From positions 1 through 53,544 of the forward strand of contig CAMWQU010000014.1 of the NCBI GenBank assembly GCA_947176535.1: DNA of 53,544 nucleotides, given 5' to 3'. Source of the DNA: an uncultured Prevotellaceae bacterium (GTDB lineage Bacteria > Bacteroidota > Bacteroidia > Bacteroidales > Bacteroidaceae). Within the stretch, counting starts at the first letter, position 1. Each line of letters begins with the position of its first letter. Shown one piece after another: positions 1 through 8,108 of this stretch. Made by a program: the position numbers and the translations under genes. The notes below the pieces were generated by a model, which made no database searches, was not told the DNA's origin, and saw only the letters and a list, made by a program, of their open reading frames with translations.

Positions 1-6
1 GTGATT

Positions 7-80
7 GGCTCCTTAGCTCAACTGAATAGAGCATCTGACTACGGATCAGAAGGTTGTGGGTTTGAATCCCGCAGGAGTCA
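7..80 (+). tRNA. tRNA-Arg (ACG)
   Basis: The 74-nt sequence folds as a cloverleaf. The acceptor stem GGCTCCT pairs with AGGAGTC (one G-T pair), the T loop is TTTGAAT, and the 7-base anticodon loop CTACGGA places ACG at 41-43. The 3' CCA is not encoded. It is the first gene of a five-tRNA cluster; its promoter must lie upstream of the window. Confidence 0.95.
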
Positions 81-116
81 CTTCTTTTCTCAAGGAGAGC
101 AGCAGTCTGCTTGCAA

Positions 117-199
117 GGGTGGTTACCAGAGTGGCCAAATGGGGCAGACTGTAAATCTGCTGGCTTACGCCTTCGGTGGTTCGAATCCATCACCACCCA
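117..199 (+). tRNA. tRNA-Tyr (GTA)
   Basis: The 83-nt class II tRNA has acceptor stem GGGTGGT/ACCACCC, anticodon GTA at 151-153, a long variable arm (about 159-174) and T loop TTCGAAT. The length and variable arm are as expected for bacterial tRNA-Tyr. CCA is not encoded. Confidence 0.95.
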
Positions 200-223
200 C
201 TTCTTTGAAACGATGATAAACAC

Positions 224-298
224 GGTGCGTTAGTTCAGCTTGGTTAGAATACATGCCTGTCACGCATGGGGTCACGGGTTCGAGTCCCGTACGCACCG
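224..298 (+). tRNA. tRNA-Asp (GTC), copy 1
   Basis: The 75-nt cloverleaf has acceptor GGTGCGT/ACGCACC, anticodon loop CTGTCAC with anticodon GTC, T loop TTCGAGT and discriminator G. CCA is not encoded. It is identical over its full length to the second tRNA-Asp at 423-497, while the flanks differ. Confidence 0.95.
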
Positions 299-315
299 CT
301 TCTCATTCACACAAT

Positions 316-391
<76 letters not shown>

Positions 392-422
392 GTTTTTACT
401 ATTACTTACTTTAGATAGGTTT

Positions 423-497
423 GGTGCGTTAGTTCAGCTTGGTTAGAATACATGCCTGTCACGCATGGGGTCACGGGTTCGAGTCCCGTACGCACCG
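423..497 (+). tRNA. tRNA-Asp (GTC), copy 2
   Basis: The sequence is identical to the tRNA-Asp at 224-298 (anticodon GTC, no encoded CCA). It is the last tRNA of the cluster. No strong terminator is seen in the following 100 bases. Confidence 0.95.
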
Positions 498-606
498 CCT
501 CCATGAAGAGGTTATATCGTAGTGAAATCTTACGGTGTAACTTTCTTTCTTTTTGTGATGTAGTGTGTGCAGGTGTCGGCAATACGAGCAGAATCTTGAC
601 GAGGAG

Positions 607-638
607 TTTGGCGATAAAAGGATTTTGTAGTAACTTTA
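607..638 (+). promoter_or_regulatory. Bacteroidetes-type promoter for the small membrane protein
   Basis: TTTG (607-610), a 20-base spacer, then TAACTTTA (631-638). This matches the -33/-7 architecture of the primary sigma factor in Bacteroidetes except for the last base. Transcription would begin around 642-646, leaving a leader of about 30 bases. Confidence 0.6.
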
Positions 639-672
639 CCCCCGGAATTAACTCACTAATGACTAAATGTGT

Positions 673-876
673 ATGAAAAAGATGCTTTCTTCCATTTTGG
701 CACTTCTGATAGTTTCGGCTTTCAGTGCTGCTGTTGTTTATTTCTTGGGGTATCTTCTCGGTAGCCCGGCCCTTTTTAGTATAAAGAATGCTGCCGTCAT
801 CGGCTTTTCTTCCGGTCTTGCAGGCTTGTTCGGGCCAGTTGTTGCGGCATGTATCCTCAAGCGGAAAGATTGCTGA
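673..876 (+). CDS. small two-helix membrane protein, function unknown
   Basis: A 67-residue protein starting MKKMLSSIL. An in-frame ATG six bases upstream (667) is an alternative start; 673 was chosen because it gives the usual MKK start. Two hydrophobic stretches (about residues 6-28 and 37-60) suggest two membrane helices, with a short basic-acidic tail KRKDC. A promoter of the lineage type lies 35 bases upstream, which supports the frame being real. I do not recognise a family. It precedes the YhcH-like gene by 40 bases and may share its transcript. Confidence 0.55.
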   Translation: MKKMLSSILALLIVSAFSAAVVYFLGYLLGSPALFSIKNAAVIGFSSGLAGLFGPVVAACILKRKDC

Positions 877-916
877 AGCGTAGCGGGATGAATGTTTGTG
901 AAAATTGCAGTAGACC

Positions 917-1420
917 ATGAATACAGAAGACATCAAGGCGCTTTGGCGCCGGTTACCCTTGTCGGGTGATAATGATTTTGCCGTTCTCGATGCGCAAATC
1001 GGGAAAAATCCGGAAGCCTGGCAGGCTGTTGCACATTTTCTGCTGACGACCGACCTTGCGGCACTCCCCCTTGGCCGAAACGAAATCGGGGAGGGCTGTT
1101 TTGCCAACGTGCAGGAGTATGAGACGAAGTTGCAGTCCGTCTACGAACTGCATCGGCGCTACATCGACGTTCAGTTGCTGGTTACGGGAAAAGAGATTAT
1201 CTTTGTAGCGCCCAAGGAGCAGGCCACGGAGCCGCAGGGCGAATTTGACATAGCGAATGATTTTATCCTTTATGCCTCGGCACAGTCGCCCCGGCAAAGA
1301 AAAGTCAGTCCTGTCAGTTATCAGATACTCTATCCCTCGGACGCTCACATGCCCTGCATGGCCATTGACGGCCGGCCGGCGGAGGTGCGGAAGATATGCG
1401 TGAAGATTCCCTATATGTAA
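917..1420 (+). CDS. YhcH/YjgK/YiaL family protein
   Basis: A 167-residue cytoplasmic protein. The central segment (VYELHRRYIDVQLLVTGKE, about residues 75-93) and the C-terminal proline/histidine-rich part (YPSDAHMPCMA) match the YhcH/YjgK/YiaL (DUF386) family. These are small cupin-fold proteins often found near sialic acid or other sugar-catabolic genes, with proposed anomerase or sugar-binding roles; the exact activity of this one is unknown. The length (about 150-170) is normal. It starts 40 bases after the small membrane protein. No sugar-catabolic genes lie beside it here, so its substrate cannot be inferred from context. Confidence 0.8.
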   Translation: MNTEDIKALWRRLPLSGDNDFAVLDAQIGKNPEAWQAVAHFLLTTDLAALPLGRNEIGEGCFANVQEYETKLQSVYELHRRYIDVQLLVTGKEIIFVAPKEQATEPQGEFDIANDFILYASAQSPRQRKVSPVSYQILYPSDAHMPCMAIDGRPAEVRKICVKIPYM

Positions 1421-1452
1421 TTTGCATACTCGGCGAAAAAAACGTATCTTTG
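1421..1452 (+). promoter_or_regulatory. promoter of ssb
   Basis: A perfect match to the Bacteroidetes consensus: TTTG (1421-1424), a 20-base spacer, TATCTTTG (1445-1452). The ssb start codon is 30 bases downstream of the -7 element. The TTTG box begins right after the stop codon of the preceding gene. Confidence 0.8.
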
Positions 1453-1482
1453 TCCGCACTATAATTCGTAACATTTACAAAA

Positions 1483-1884
1483 ATGTCATTGAACAAAGTA
1501 ATGCTGATAGGAAACGTCGGTAAAGAACCCGAGGTGAGATATGTGGAACAGGGTGTGGCTGTGGGAAGTTTCTCCATGGCCACCACGGAACGGGCTTACA
1601 CGTTGCAGAATGGCACGCAGGTGCCGGAGCGCACCGAGTGGCACAACGTTGTCGTATGGCGCCGTCTGGCCGAAACCGTGGAGAAATACGTACATAAAGG
1701 CGATAAACTCTATGTGGAGGGGCAGTTGCGCACCCGCAGCTATGACGACCGCAATGGGGTGAAACGCTACGTAACCGAAGTGTGGGCGGATAATCTGGAA
1801 ATGCTGACGCCCGCGCGGAATGCGGCACAGCCGTCCTCGCCGGCGGCACCCGTGTCGGAAAATCCAACGCAGGCCCCTTTCTAA
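1483..1884 (+). CDS. ssb: single-stranded DNA-binding protein
   Basis: A 133-residue protein with an N-terminal OB fold (about residues 1-105). Hallmarks are NKVMLIGNVGKEPEVRY, the TERTEWHNVVVWRRLAE segment and KGDKLYVEGQLRTRSY. It binds ssDNA during replication, recombination and repair. The linker after residue 108 is short and rich in Ala/Pro/Ser. The C terminus ends in Pro-Phe, but the residues before it (ENPTQA) lack the run of aspartates normally found in the partner-binding tip (DDDIPF type). The gene has its own strong promoter and is followed by the GldE-like gene, the usual order in Bacteroidetes. The family assignment is firm. Confidence 0.96.
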   Translation: MSLNKVMLIGNVGKEPEVRYVEQGVAVGSFSMATTERAYTLQNGTQVPERTEWHNVVVWRRLAETVEKYVHKGDKLYVEGQLRTRSYDDRNGVKRYVTEVWADNLEMLTPARNAAQPSSPAAPVSENPTQAPF

Positions 1885-1925
1885 TCCCCTAATCTCTATT
1901 CCCTAATCTTTAATCCCTAACCTCA

Positions 1926-3242
1926 TTGAACGACTTTTCTGTCTTTCAGGAAATTGTAGTGACACAGCCGGATGCAGGTTGTGTTATTGCTATATGTATC
2001 GCTGTTCTGCTCCTGTTCTGCTCCGCTTTCGTTTCTGCGTCGGAGATTGCTTTCTTTAGCCTCTCTCCCGTAGACCTCAGCACGATAGAGGAGGAACGGC
2101 ACCCGGCCGATGAGAAAATCATATGCCTGCGCAACGACAACGAACGGCTTCTGGCAACGATTCTGCTTTCCAACAATCTGGTGAACGTGGCCATCATCAT
2201 GATTCTCAACTATGCCCTCATGCAGATATTCCACTTTGGTGCCCCGTGGTTGGAGTTTCTGCTCATGACCATTGTGCTCACTTTCCTGCTCCTGCTGTTT
2301 GGCGAGGTGATGCCCAAAATCTACTCCGCCCAGCACCGGCTGTCGTTTTGTCGCCATGCTGCTCCCGTCTTTATGGTGCTCAATCGGATTTTCTGGCCTC
2401 TGTCGTCCATACTGGTTCGCTCCAAAGTGCTGACGGAAAGGATTTTGGCACATGACACGGAAGCACTGACCGTGGACGAGCTGGAACAGGCACTGGAACT
2501 GACTGACCAAAAGGAAATTGCCGAGGAGAGCCGTATGCTTCAGGGCATTATCCGGTTTGGCGGAGAGATGGCGCGCGAGGTGATGACGCCACGCGTGGAC
2601 ATGGTGGATTTGGATATGCGGACGCCCTTTCCGGAGGTGCTGAAATGTATCGTTGAGAACAACTATTCCCGTATTCCCATTTATCAGGGTACCGAGGACA
2701 ACATCAAGGGTGTGCTTTACATCAAAGACTTGCTTCCTCATCTAAACAAACCCGCCAACTTCCGGTGGCAGAGTCTGATTCGTCCGCCTTACTTCGTGCC
2801 TGAGACAAAGATGATAGACGACCTGCTGCGCGATTTCCAGCAGAACAAAGTGCATATAGCCGTTGTTGTGGATGAGTTCGGCGGAACGAGTGGCATCGTC
2901 ACCATGGAGGATATTCTGGAGGAGATAGTCGGAGAGATAGATGACGAATACGATGAGGTGGAGCGTCCCTACGTGCGCCTGAATCAGAACACTTATGTGT
3001 TTGAGGCCAAGTGTCCGCTAAGTGACTTCTTCCGTATTCTGAAACTGGACGATGACTTCTTTGAGAAAGTGGAGGGAGAAGCCGATACGCTGGCCGGTCT
3101 GTTGCTCGAAATCAAAGGGGAATTCCCCAAACTGCATGAGAAAATCACTTACCGGAATATTGCTTTCGAGGTGCTGGAACTTGACGAACGGCGTCTTGTC
3201 AAGATTAAGGTCGTAATCAGGCAGAAACAAGAAACCGAATAA
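1926..3242 (+). CDS. gldE: GldE-like CNNM/CBS-domain membrane protein
   Basis: A 438-residue protein with an N-terminal CNNM/DUF21 region (hydrophobic segments near residues 18-46, 77-100 and 110-136), two CBS domains (about 219-272 and 287-343; VVDEFGGTSGIVTMEDILEE is typical) and a C-terminal CorC_HlyC domain (about 350-435). In Bacteroidetes this architecture next to ssb is annotated as gliding-motility-associated GldE; relatives are CorC/CNNM ion-transport-linked proteins. No in-frame ATG precedes the first membrane helix, so the start is taken as TTG 1926, with GTG 1959 as the alternative. Motility is not implied, since homologues occur in non-gliding species. Confidence 0.85.
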   Translation: MNDFSVFQEIVVTQPDAGCVIAICIAVLLLFCSAFVSASEIAFFSLSPVDLSTIEEERHPADEKIICLRNDNERLLATILLSNNLVNVAIIMILNYALMQIFHFGAPWLEFLLMTIVLTFLLLLFGEVMPKIYSAQHRLSFCRHAAPVFMVLNRIFWPLSSILVRSKVLTERILAHDTEALTVDELEQALELTDQKEIAEESRMLQGIIRFGGEMAREVMTPRVDMVDLDMRTPFPEVLKCIVENNYSRIPIYQGTEDNIKGVLYIKDLLPHLNKPANFRWQSLIRPPYFVPETKMIDDLLRDFQQNKVHIAVVVDEFGGTSGIVTMEDILEEIVGEIDDEYDEVERPYVRLNQNTYVFEAKCPLSDFFRILKLDDDFFEKVEGEADTLAGLLLEIKGEFPKLHEKITYRNIAFEVLELDERRLVKIKVVIRQKQETE

Positions 3243-3253
3243 AAGACGAAGCG

Positions 3254-4585
3254 ATGACTGTTGCCATTATAATACTCATGTTGCTGGCTTATCTGCTGAT
3301 AGCAAGCGAGCATTTTACCCACATCAACAAGGCCACGACGGCCATGTTTGCAGGTGTGGTGGGGTGGATTCTCTACATAATCTACGTTGGCCCCAATAAA
3401 GCCTATATCGCGGAACATGTGTTTATGCAGCATTCTGCCTACATTTGCAGCATTGTGCTCTATCTCCTGTCCACCATGGCCATTGTGAATGTGCTTTCCG
3501 ACAACGGTTGTTTCGATTTCATCAGTGAGTTTCTGCGCACCCGGTCAATGCCGCGCTTCTTGTGGGGAACCGTCTTGGTGACTTTCCTGCTTTCGGCCAA
3601 CCTCGACAATCTCACTACGGTCGTCCTTATGCTCATTATCGTGCGGCGGTTGCTTTCCAACCGCCGGCAACGGCTCTACGTGGGAGCGGCTATCGTGATT
3701 GCGGCCTGTTGTGGAGGAACTTTCACGGTAATCGGTGATGTTACGACGCTGATGATATGGACGCGAGGTGCCGTTACACCCACTAATTTTGCTGCAAGCA
3801 TGATACTTCCGGCTTTCGTGGCTACGGTTGTTCCTACAATTCTCATTAGTTACGATTTGCCGGAAACGTTCGATATCCAACGCCGTCACATCGTATATCG
3901 CGGTGACGATGCCGCCATGCCGCTCTGGCAGCGCATCGTAATGCTTTTTTTCGGCATCGGAGGATTATGGTTTGTGCCTACTTTCCACCGCATTACGTTG
4001 CTCCCGCCGTTCCTCGGTTCGCTTTGTGTGCTCGGAGTTATCTGGGTACTTAACGAGGTGTTCAATCGTCATGCCATTCTCACGGAACAGCCTACCATGC
4101 CATCGGGTAGCAACCGGCGCTTGCAATACGAAGTGCTGCAAGTCATCATGTTTTTTATCGGGGTTACGCTTTCCGTTAGTGTGCTGATAGAGATTGGTGC
4201 GATGCAGAGTGTGGGACATTGGCTCAATACCTATGTTCATGACGTTTATGTGATATCGGTCTTCTTAGGTGTGCTTTCGGCAGTCCTCGACAATGTCTGT
4301 TTGGTAATGTCGGCCATTAGTATTTATGACGTACTGCCGGCCGAAACCGCACATACCGCCTATCAGCAGTTGTTTACGCAAGACGGGCAATATTGGCACC
4401 TTATGGCACTTTCCGCCGGGATTGGCGGATGTCTGTTGCCGATTGGATGCACCGCGGGGTACGCACTTCTGCGGAGCGAGGACACAAGTATATGGTGGTA
4501 TTTCCGTCATATTTCCGGCAAAGTGCTTTTGGGGTGGATTGCAGCCCTTGTTACCTACTTCGGAGTAGACTATTTCCTGCGTTAA
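3254..4585 (+). CDS. nhaD: NhaD-type Na+/H+ antiporter (ion transporter superfamily)
   Basis: A 443-residue, very hydrophobic protein with about 11-12 predicted membrane helices. The segment SANLDNLTTVVLMLIIVRRL and the glycine-rich stretch CCGGTFTVIGDVTTLMIW (about residues 155-172) are characteristic of NhaD within the ArsB/NhaD superfamily. The C-terminal half repeats the pattern (SAVLDNVCLVMSA; AGIGGCLLPIGCTAGYALL). It would exchange Na+ (or Li+) for protons at the inner membrane. It starts 11 bases after gldE and is probably cotranscribed with it. Confidence 0.85.
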   Translation: MTVAIIILMLLAYLLIASEHFTHINKATTAMFAGVVGWILYIIYVGPNKAYIAEHVFMQHSAYICSIVLYLLSTMAIVNVLSDNGCFDFISEFLRTRSMPRFLWGTVLVTFLLSANLDNLTTVVLMLIIVRRLLSNRRQRLYVGAAIVIAACCGGTFTVIGDVTTLMIWTRGAVTPTNFAASMILPAFVATVVPTILISYDLPETFDIQRRHIVYRGDDAAMPLWQRIVMLFFGIGGLWFVPTFHRITLLPPFLGSLCVLGVIWVLNEVFNRHAILTEQPTMPSGSNRRLQYEVLQVIMFFIGVTLSVSVLIEIGAMQSVGHWLNTYVHDVYVISVFLGVLSAVLDNVCLVMSAISIYDVLPAETAHTAYQQLFTQDGQYWHLMALSAGIGGCLLPIGCTAGYALLRSEDTSIWWYFRHISGKVLLGWIAALVTYFGVDYFLR

Positions 4586-4602
4586 TTAGTGAAACTTATA
4601 TT

Positions 4603-6315
4603 ATGATGAAAAGATTCGGATTCCTTACAGTCAGCCTGATATTTTTCCTGTTTCCTGCATGTTTGCAGGCTTTTGACAAGGCTGCATACTACAAGAGTGC
4701 GGACGGGAAAAAAGCGGAAGAACTGAAAACCGCCCTTTACAAAATCATTGGTAATCCTGCTGTCAAAAGTTATAGCTCGTTGTGGACATATTATTATCAG
4801 ACCGACCGTTTGAGTGATAATCAGGTGATCGACCGTTACAGTTATACGAAACGCTACTTCGAGAGCCAGAACGGAAATGCTGTCTCCGGCATGAATAAGG
4901 AGCATGGTATTCCGCAATCGTGGTGGGGTGGCGGAACAAGCATCACGATAGGAAGTGATTTGCAGCACGTGCTGCCGAGCGAAACGGAGGCGAACAGCCG
5001 TAAAAGTAACTACGGAATGGGCATCGTCACGAATACGAAATGGACAAATAATTGCATCAAAGTCGGTACGGGACAGGCGGGAAACAACGGAACCGTGTCG
5101 CTCTGGGAGCCGGCCGATGAGTGGAAAGGCGACTTCGCACGCATCTACTTCTATATAGTGACCTGCTATGAGAATATGTCACTGGTGCAGAAAGAGGGTA
5201 GCAATACCATGCAGTCGAACACCTATCCCAAGTTGCAGCCGTGGGCTTATGAATTGTATATCAAATGGAGTAAGGAAGACCCCGTAGACGAACAGGAACG
5301 GAAGAGAAACGATATAGTTTTCGGTATACAGGGGAATCGCAATCCGTTTGTCGATCTTCCCGGTTTGGAGCGATATATCTGGGGAGACTATAAAAGTACG
5401 GCTTTCGATTTGGACAACTACGAGGAACCCGAAGAAGGAAATACGCAGATAGATGCTACTGCCGAGTTCGAGGTAGAGCGAAAATCTATGTTGGTGGGCG
5501 AAACCTTCCAACAATCGGTGAAGACCAACAGCAACGGTACCGTTACTTACGAATCGAGTAACGCGAATGTGGCTATTGTGGATGCCAAATCGGGACAGGT
5601 AACTGCAAACGCCATCGGTACGGCCGAAATCACGGCTTATGTGACAGCCAGTAGCACGTATCGTTCGGCACGTGCTTCATATACTGTGGTTGTGACAAGC
5701 GATGGCGAAGAACCGGGACCGGCAGACGGTAATACCTACGTAAAGGTGACGGAGCGTCTTGCGGATTGGGCCGGTACTTATCTCATTGTCTGCGAAAGCG
5801 AGAATGTGGCAATGGATGGCGGATTGGAGACTTTCGATAAAACCGCTAATACGATTCCCGTTAATATATACCAGCAGACAATCAATGTTTCTGCCGAAAC
5901 GGAAGCGGCGGAGTTTGTGATTACGGCACTGACGGACGGGAAGTACAGTGTACGCGGCCGAAATGGTAAATATGTGGGACACACCACGAGCAAGAACAAT
6001 GTGGACACGTCCGATAAACCGTTGGCCAATGCGTTAAGTGTAACGGATGGAGAAGCCATTATTCTCGCAGACGATGGCTATTCATTGCGATTCAATAATC
6101 AGAACGGACAAAAGCGTTTCCGCTATTACAAGACCGGGCAAACGCCAATCAGCCTGTATCGCCGTACCGAGGCGGGTGATGCCGTTCTCCCCATTCTGCA
6201 ACAGGACAAAGTCGGAAAGGATGCCGTCATTTATGATCTGCTCGGCCGTTGCATCGGAAGTATTCGTCATTCCGGTCTGTATCTTATTAACGGAAAAAAA
6301 GTAATCATTAAGTAA
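4603..6315 (+). CDS. secreted endonuclease I with Big2 domain and C-terminal sorting-type tail
   Basis: A 570-residue protein. ATG 4603 was chosen because it opens a signal peptide (MMKRFGFLTVSLIFFLFPACLQA); longer in-frame starts lie inside nhaD. Residues about 30-270 are an endonuclease I (EndA/NucM-type) domain with the active-site motif KEHGIPQSWW near residue 100 and DLQHVLPSETEANSR near 120. A bacterial Ig-like (Big2) domain follows (about 281-365), then a beta-rich domain of unknown role (376-510). The tail VIYDLLGRCIGS...GLYLINGKKVIIK resembles those of the PL11-type and 1975-residue proteins in this window. The enzyme probably degrades extracellular DNA at the cell surface. Confidence 0.88.
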   Translation: MMKRFGFLTVSLIFFLFPACLQAFDKAAYYKSADGKKAEELKTALYKIIGNPAVKSYSSLWTYYYQTDRLSDNQVIDRYSYTKRYFESQNGNAVSGMNKEHGIPQSWWGGGTSITIGSDLQHVLPSETEANSRKSNYGMGIVTNTKWTNNCIKVGTGQAGNNGTVSLWEPADEWKGDFARIYFYIVTCYENMSLVQKEGSNTMQSNTYPKLQPWAYELYIKWSKEDPVDEQERKRNDIVFGIQGNRNPFVDLPGLERYIWGDYKSTAFDLDNYEEPEEGNTQIDATAEFEVERKSMLVGETFQQSVKTNSNGTVTYESSNANVAIVDAKSGQVTANAIGTAEITAYVTASSTYRSARASYTVVVTSDGEEPGPADGNTYVKVTERLADWAGTYLIVCESENVAMDGGLETFDKTANTIPVNIYQQTINVSAETEAAEFVITALTDGKYSVRGRNGKYVGHTTSKNNVDTSDKPLANALSVTDGEAIILADDGYSLRFNNQNGQKRFRYYKTGQTPISLYRRTEAGDAVLPILQQDKVGKDAVIYDLLGRCIGSIRHSGLYLINGKKVIIK

Positions 6316-6319
6316 TATC

Positions 6320-7357
6320 ATGCTGAGTGCCCTATTATCATCGGAGCAGACCGAAACATTACGCCGGTTAGTAACTCATGCGCAGCACGTGGTAACGGTC
6401 TGCCATACAAACCCTGACGGAGATGCTATGGGTAGCAGTGCGGCTTTTATGCTACTTATGCGGCGTATGGAGAAACAGGTGACTGCCATTCTTCCCAACC
6501 GTTTCCCCGACTTTCTGCGTCGGGTACCCGTTTCTGCGGAAATGCTCCGTGCCGACCGGCAGGGAAAGAAAATTGACGAAGCGTTGGCGCAAGCCGACCT
6601 TATAGTCATGTTGGACTTCAATACGCAAAGCCGGATGGGCGATGCTTTGGCAGAGAAGGTTATGGCAACAAAAGCGGCCAAAGTCATGATAGACCATCAC
6701 ATCAGCCCGGACATTCCGTGTGACGTTGTTATTTCTCATCCTGACATGTGCAGCACGTGTGAGGTATTGCTGCGTGTGATGCTAGACATGGGGTGGGCCG
6801 AAGGACTGACACCTGAGGAGGCTACCGCGCTCTATACGGGGCTTATGACCGACACGGGAAACTTTTCTTATGCGTCGAACCGACCGGAAATATTCGAGGC
6901 TGTAAGTATTCTCCTGCAAACCGGTATAGATAAAGACCGTATCTACCGCGACGTATTCTTCACTCATACCGAAGGCCGTTTCCGTTTGTTGGGCTACCTG
7001 CTGTATGTGAAGATGGAAGTAATGAAAGAGTACCATGCCGCACTCATGACCCTGACTAATGAGGAATGGAAGCGTTTCCAGACCCGTAACGGTGCAACGG
7101 AAGGTTTCGTAAACATGCCGTTGGAGATAGAAGGTATGCGACTGAGCATTTTTCTGCGCGAGGACACCGAGACCAAAGGACTGATAAAAGTCTCCACCCG
7201 CAGTGTTGATGATTTCCCGTGTAATGAGTTTTGTGCGGAATTCTTCAATGGAGGAGGGCATAAGAATGCGGCCGGAGGAAGTCTGCGGATGAGCATGGAA
7301 GAGGCGGTAGAAGTGGTGCACCGAGCCGTAAAGAAGTATGAAGAGAAGTTAAAGTAA
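6320..7357 (+). CDS. nrnA: DHH-family phosphodiesterase, NrnA-type (oligoribonuclease / pAp phosphatase)
   Basis: A 345-residue cytoplasmic protein. The DHH domain carries CHTNPDGDAMGS (about residues 28-39), MLDFN (96-100), IDHH (about 119-122) and the acidic segment LMTDTGNFSY (about 175). The DHHA1 domain ends with GGGHKNAAGG near residue 311. NrnA-type enzymes degrade 2-5-nt RNAs and nucleotide 3',5'-bisphosphate, and in some bacteria also linear dinucleotides. A c-di-AMP cyclase gene (cdaA) is present at 33377, so a role in c-di-AMP turnover is possible but is inference. It starts 4 bases after the endonuclease gene. Confidence 0.87.
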   Translation: MLSALLSSEQTETLRRLVTHAQHVVTVCHTNPDGDAMGSSAAFMLLMRRMEKQVTAILPNRFPDFLRRVPVSAEMLRADRQGKKIDEALAQADLIVMLDFNTQSRMGDALAEKVMATKAAKVMIDHHISPDIPCDVVISHPDMCSTCEVLLRVMLDMGWAEGLTPEEATALYTGLMTDTGNFSYASNRPEIFEAVSILLQTGIDKDRIYRDVFFTHTEGRFRLLGYLLYVKMEVMKEYHAALMTLTNEEWKRFQTRNGATEGFVNMPLEIEGMRLSIFLREDTETKGLIKVSTRSVDDFPCNEFCAEFFNGGGHKNAAGGSLRMSMEEAVEVVHRAVKKYEEKLK

Positions 7358-7366
7358 AATGTTTTT

Positions 7367-7398
7367 CTTGGAGAAGTCGATGCTTTTCCGTACTTTTG
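7367..7398 (+). promoter_or_regulatory. promoter of the DUF4827-like lipoprotein gene
   Basis: CTTG (7367-7370), a 20-base spacer, TACTTTTG (7391-7398). The ATG at 7407 lies only 8 bases after the -7 element, so the mRNA would have almost no leader. The promoter decides the start: the in-frame ATG at 7359 would sit upstream of the transcript. Confidence 0.65.
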
Positions 7399-7406
7399 TC
7401 CCTCAA

Positions 7407-8108
7407 ATGAAGAAGATACTAACACAAATCCTGCTCACGCTGCTTGCCATCACAACGATAACAAGTTGTAAGGATGACGAATCGTATGCGGAGCAAAAAG
7501 AGAAAGAAAGAAAAGCCATCAGTGCTTTTCTTGCACGAGAGCCCTTGATTCTTTTGGATGCTAGCGGAGACACGTTGTTAAACACTCCCCGGATAAATGT
7601 AATCTCTCAGGAACAGTTCGAGGCGCAGGGAATGATGACAGACGCCTCAAAGAACGAATATGTCCTGTTCGGCGGTACGGGTATATACATGCAAATAGTC
7701 CGCAAAGGAACCGGAGATAAGATTAAGCACGGGGAGACCAAGCGGGTAATTTGTCGTTACTGGGAGTACAATATCATGGGCGATAGTTTGCAGACAACAG
7801 ACCGCACGTTTTATTGGGCGACCAATCCAGACATTCTGGACGTAAGCAATAATTCGGGAACGATAACAGCCAGTTTCAACACCAGCATCAACGAGGGAGG
7901 AGCCATGTACATGATATACGGTTCGACCACCGTACCTTCCGGTTGGATAGTTCCCCTTTCCTACGTGAATCTGGGACGTTATACCACGGGAACCGGTGAT
8001 TTGGCACTTGTCCGCATGATTGTGCCTCACAGCCAGGGAACCACAAAGGCATCGAACAGCGTATATCCCTGTTTCTACGAGATTTCGTACCAAGCGATGA
8101 GGGACTAA
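7407..8108 (+). CDS. DUF4827-like lipoprotein
   Basis: A 233-residue protein with a lipoprotein signal peptide (MKKILTQILLTLLAITTITSC, lipidated Cys21). The mature part begins with an acidic, Lys/Glu-rich linker and continues as a beta-rich domain of about 180 residues (YMQIVRKGTGDKIKHGETKRV; VPLSYVNLGRYTTGTGDLALV). This recalls FKBP-like folds and the DUF4827 family, usually found next to nrnA in Bacteroidales. No isomerase active-site pattern can be claimed. ATG 7407 is preferred over 7359 for the signal peptide and the promoter. The gene overlaps the convergent hemW by 4 bases. Confidence 0.75.
   Translation: MKKILTQILLTLLAITTITSCKDDESYAEQKEKERKAISAFLAREPLILLDASGDTLLNTPRINVISQEQFEAQGMMTDASKNEYVLFGGTGIYMQIVRKGTGDKIKHGETKRVICRYWEYNIMGDSLQTTDRTFYWATNPDILDVSNNSGTITASFNTSINEGGAMYMIYGSTTVPSGWIVPLSYVNLGRYTTGTGDLALVRMIVPHSQGTTKASNSVYPCFYEISYQAMRD

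Noticed and set aside
452..676. 74-codon open frame starting inside tRNA-Asp
   Set aside because: It overlaps a tRNA gene and a promoter and has no protein-like features.
1886..1923. CCCTAATC-like short repeats between ssb and gldE
   Set aside because: Three imperfect 12-base units in a short A/T-rich gap; too short and degenerate to claim a function.
4393..4602. Longer N terminus for the endonuclease I gene
   Set aside because: It would lie inside nhaD and would bury the signal peptide that begins at 4603.
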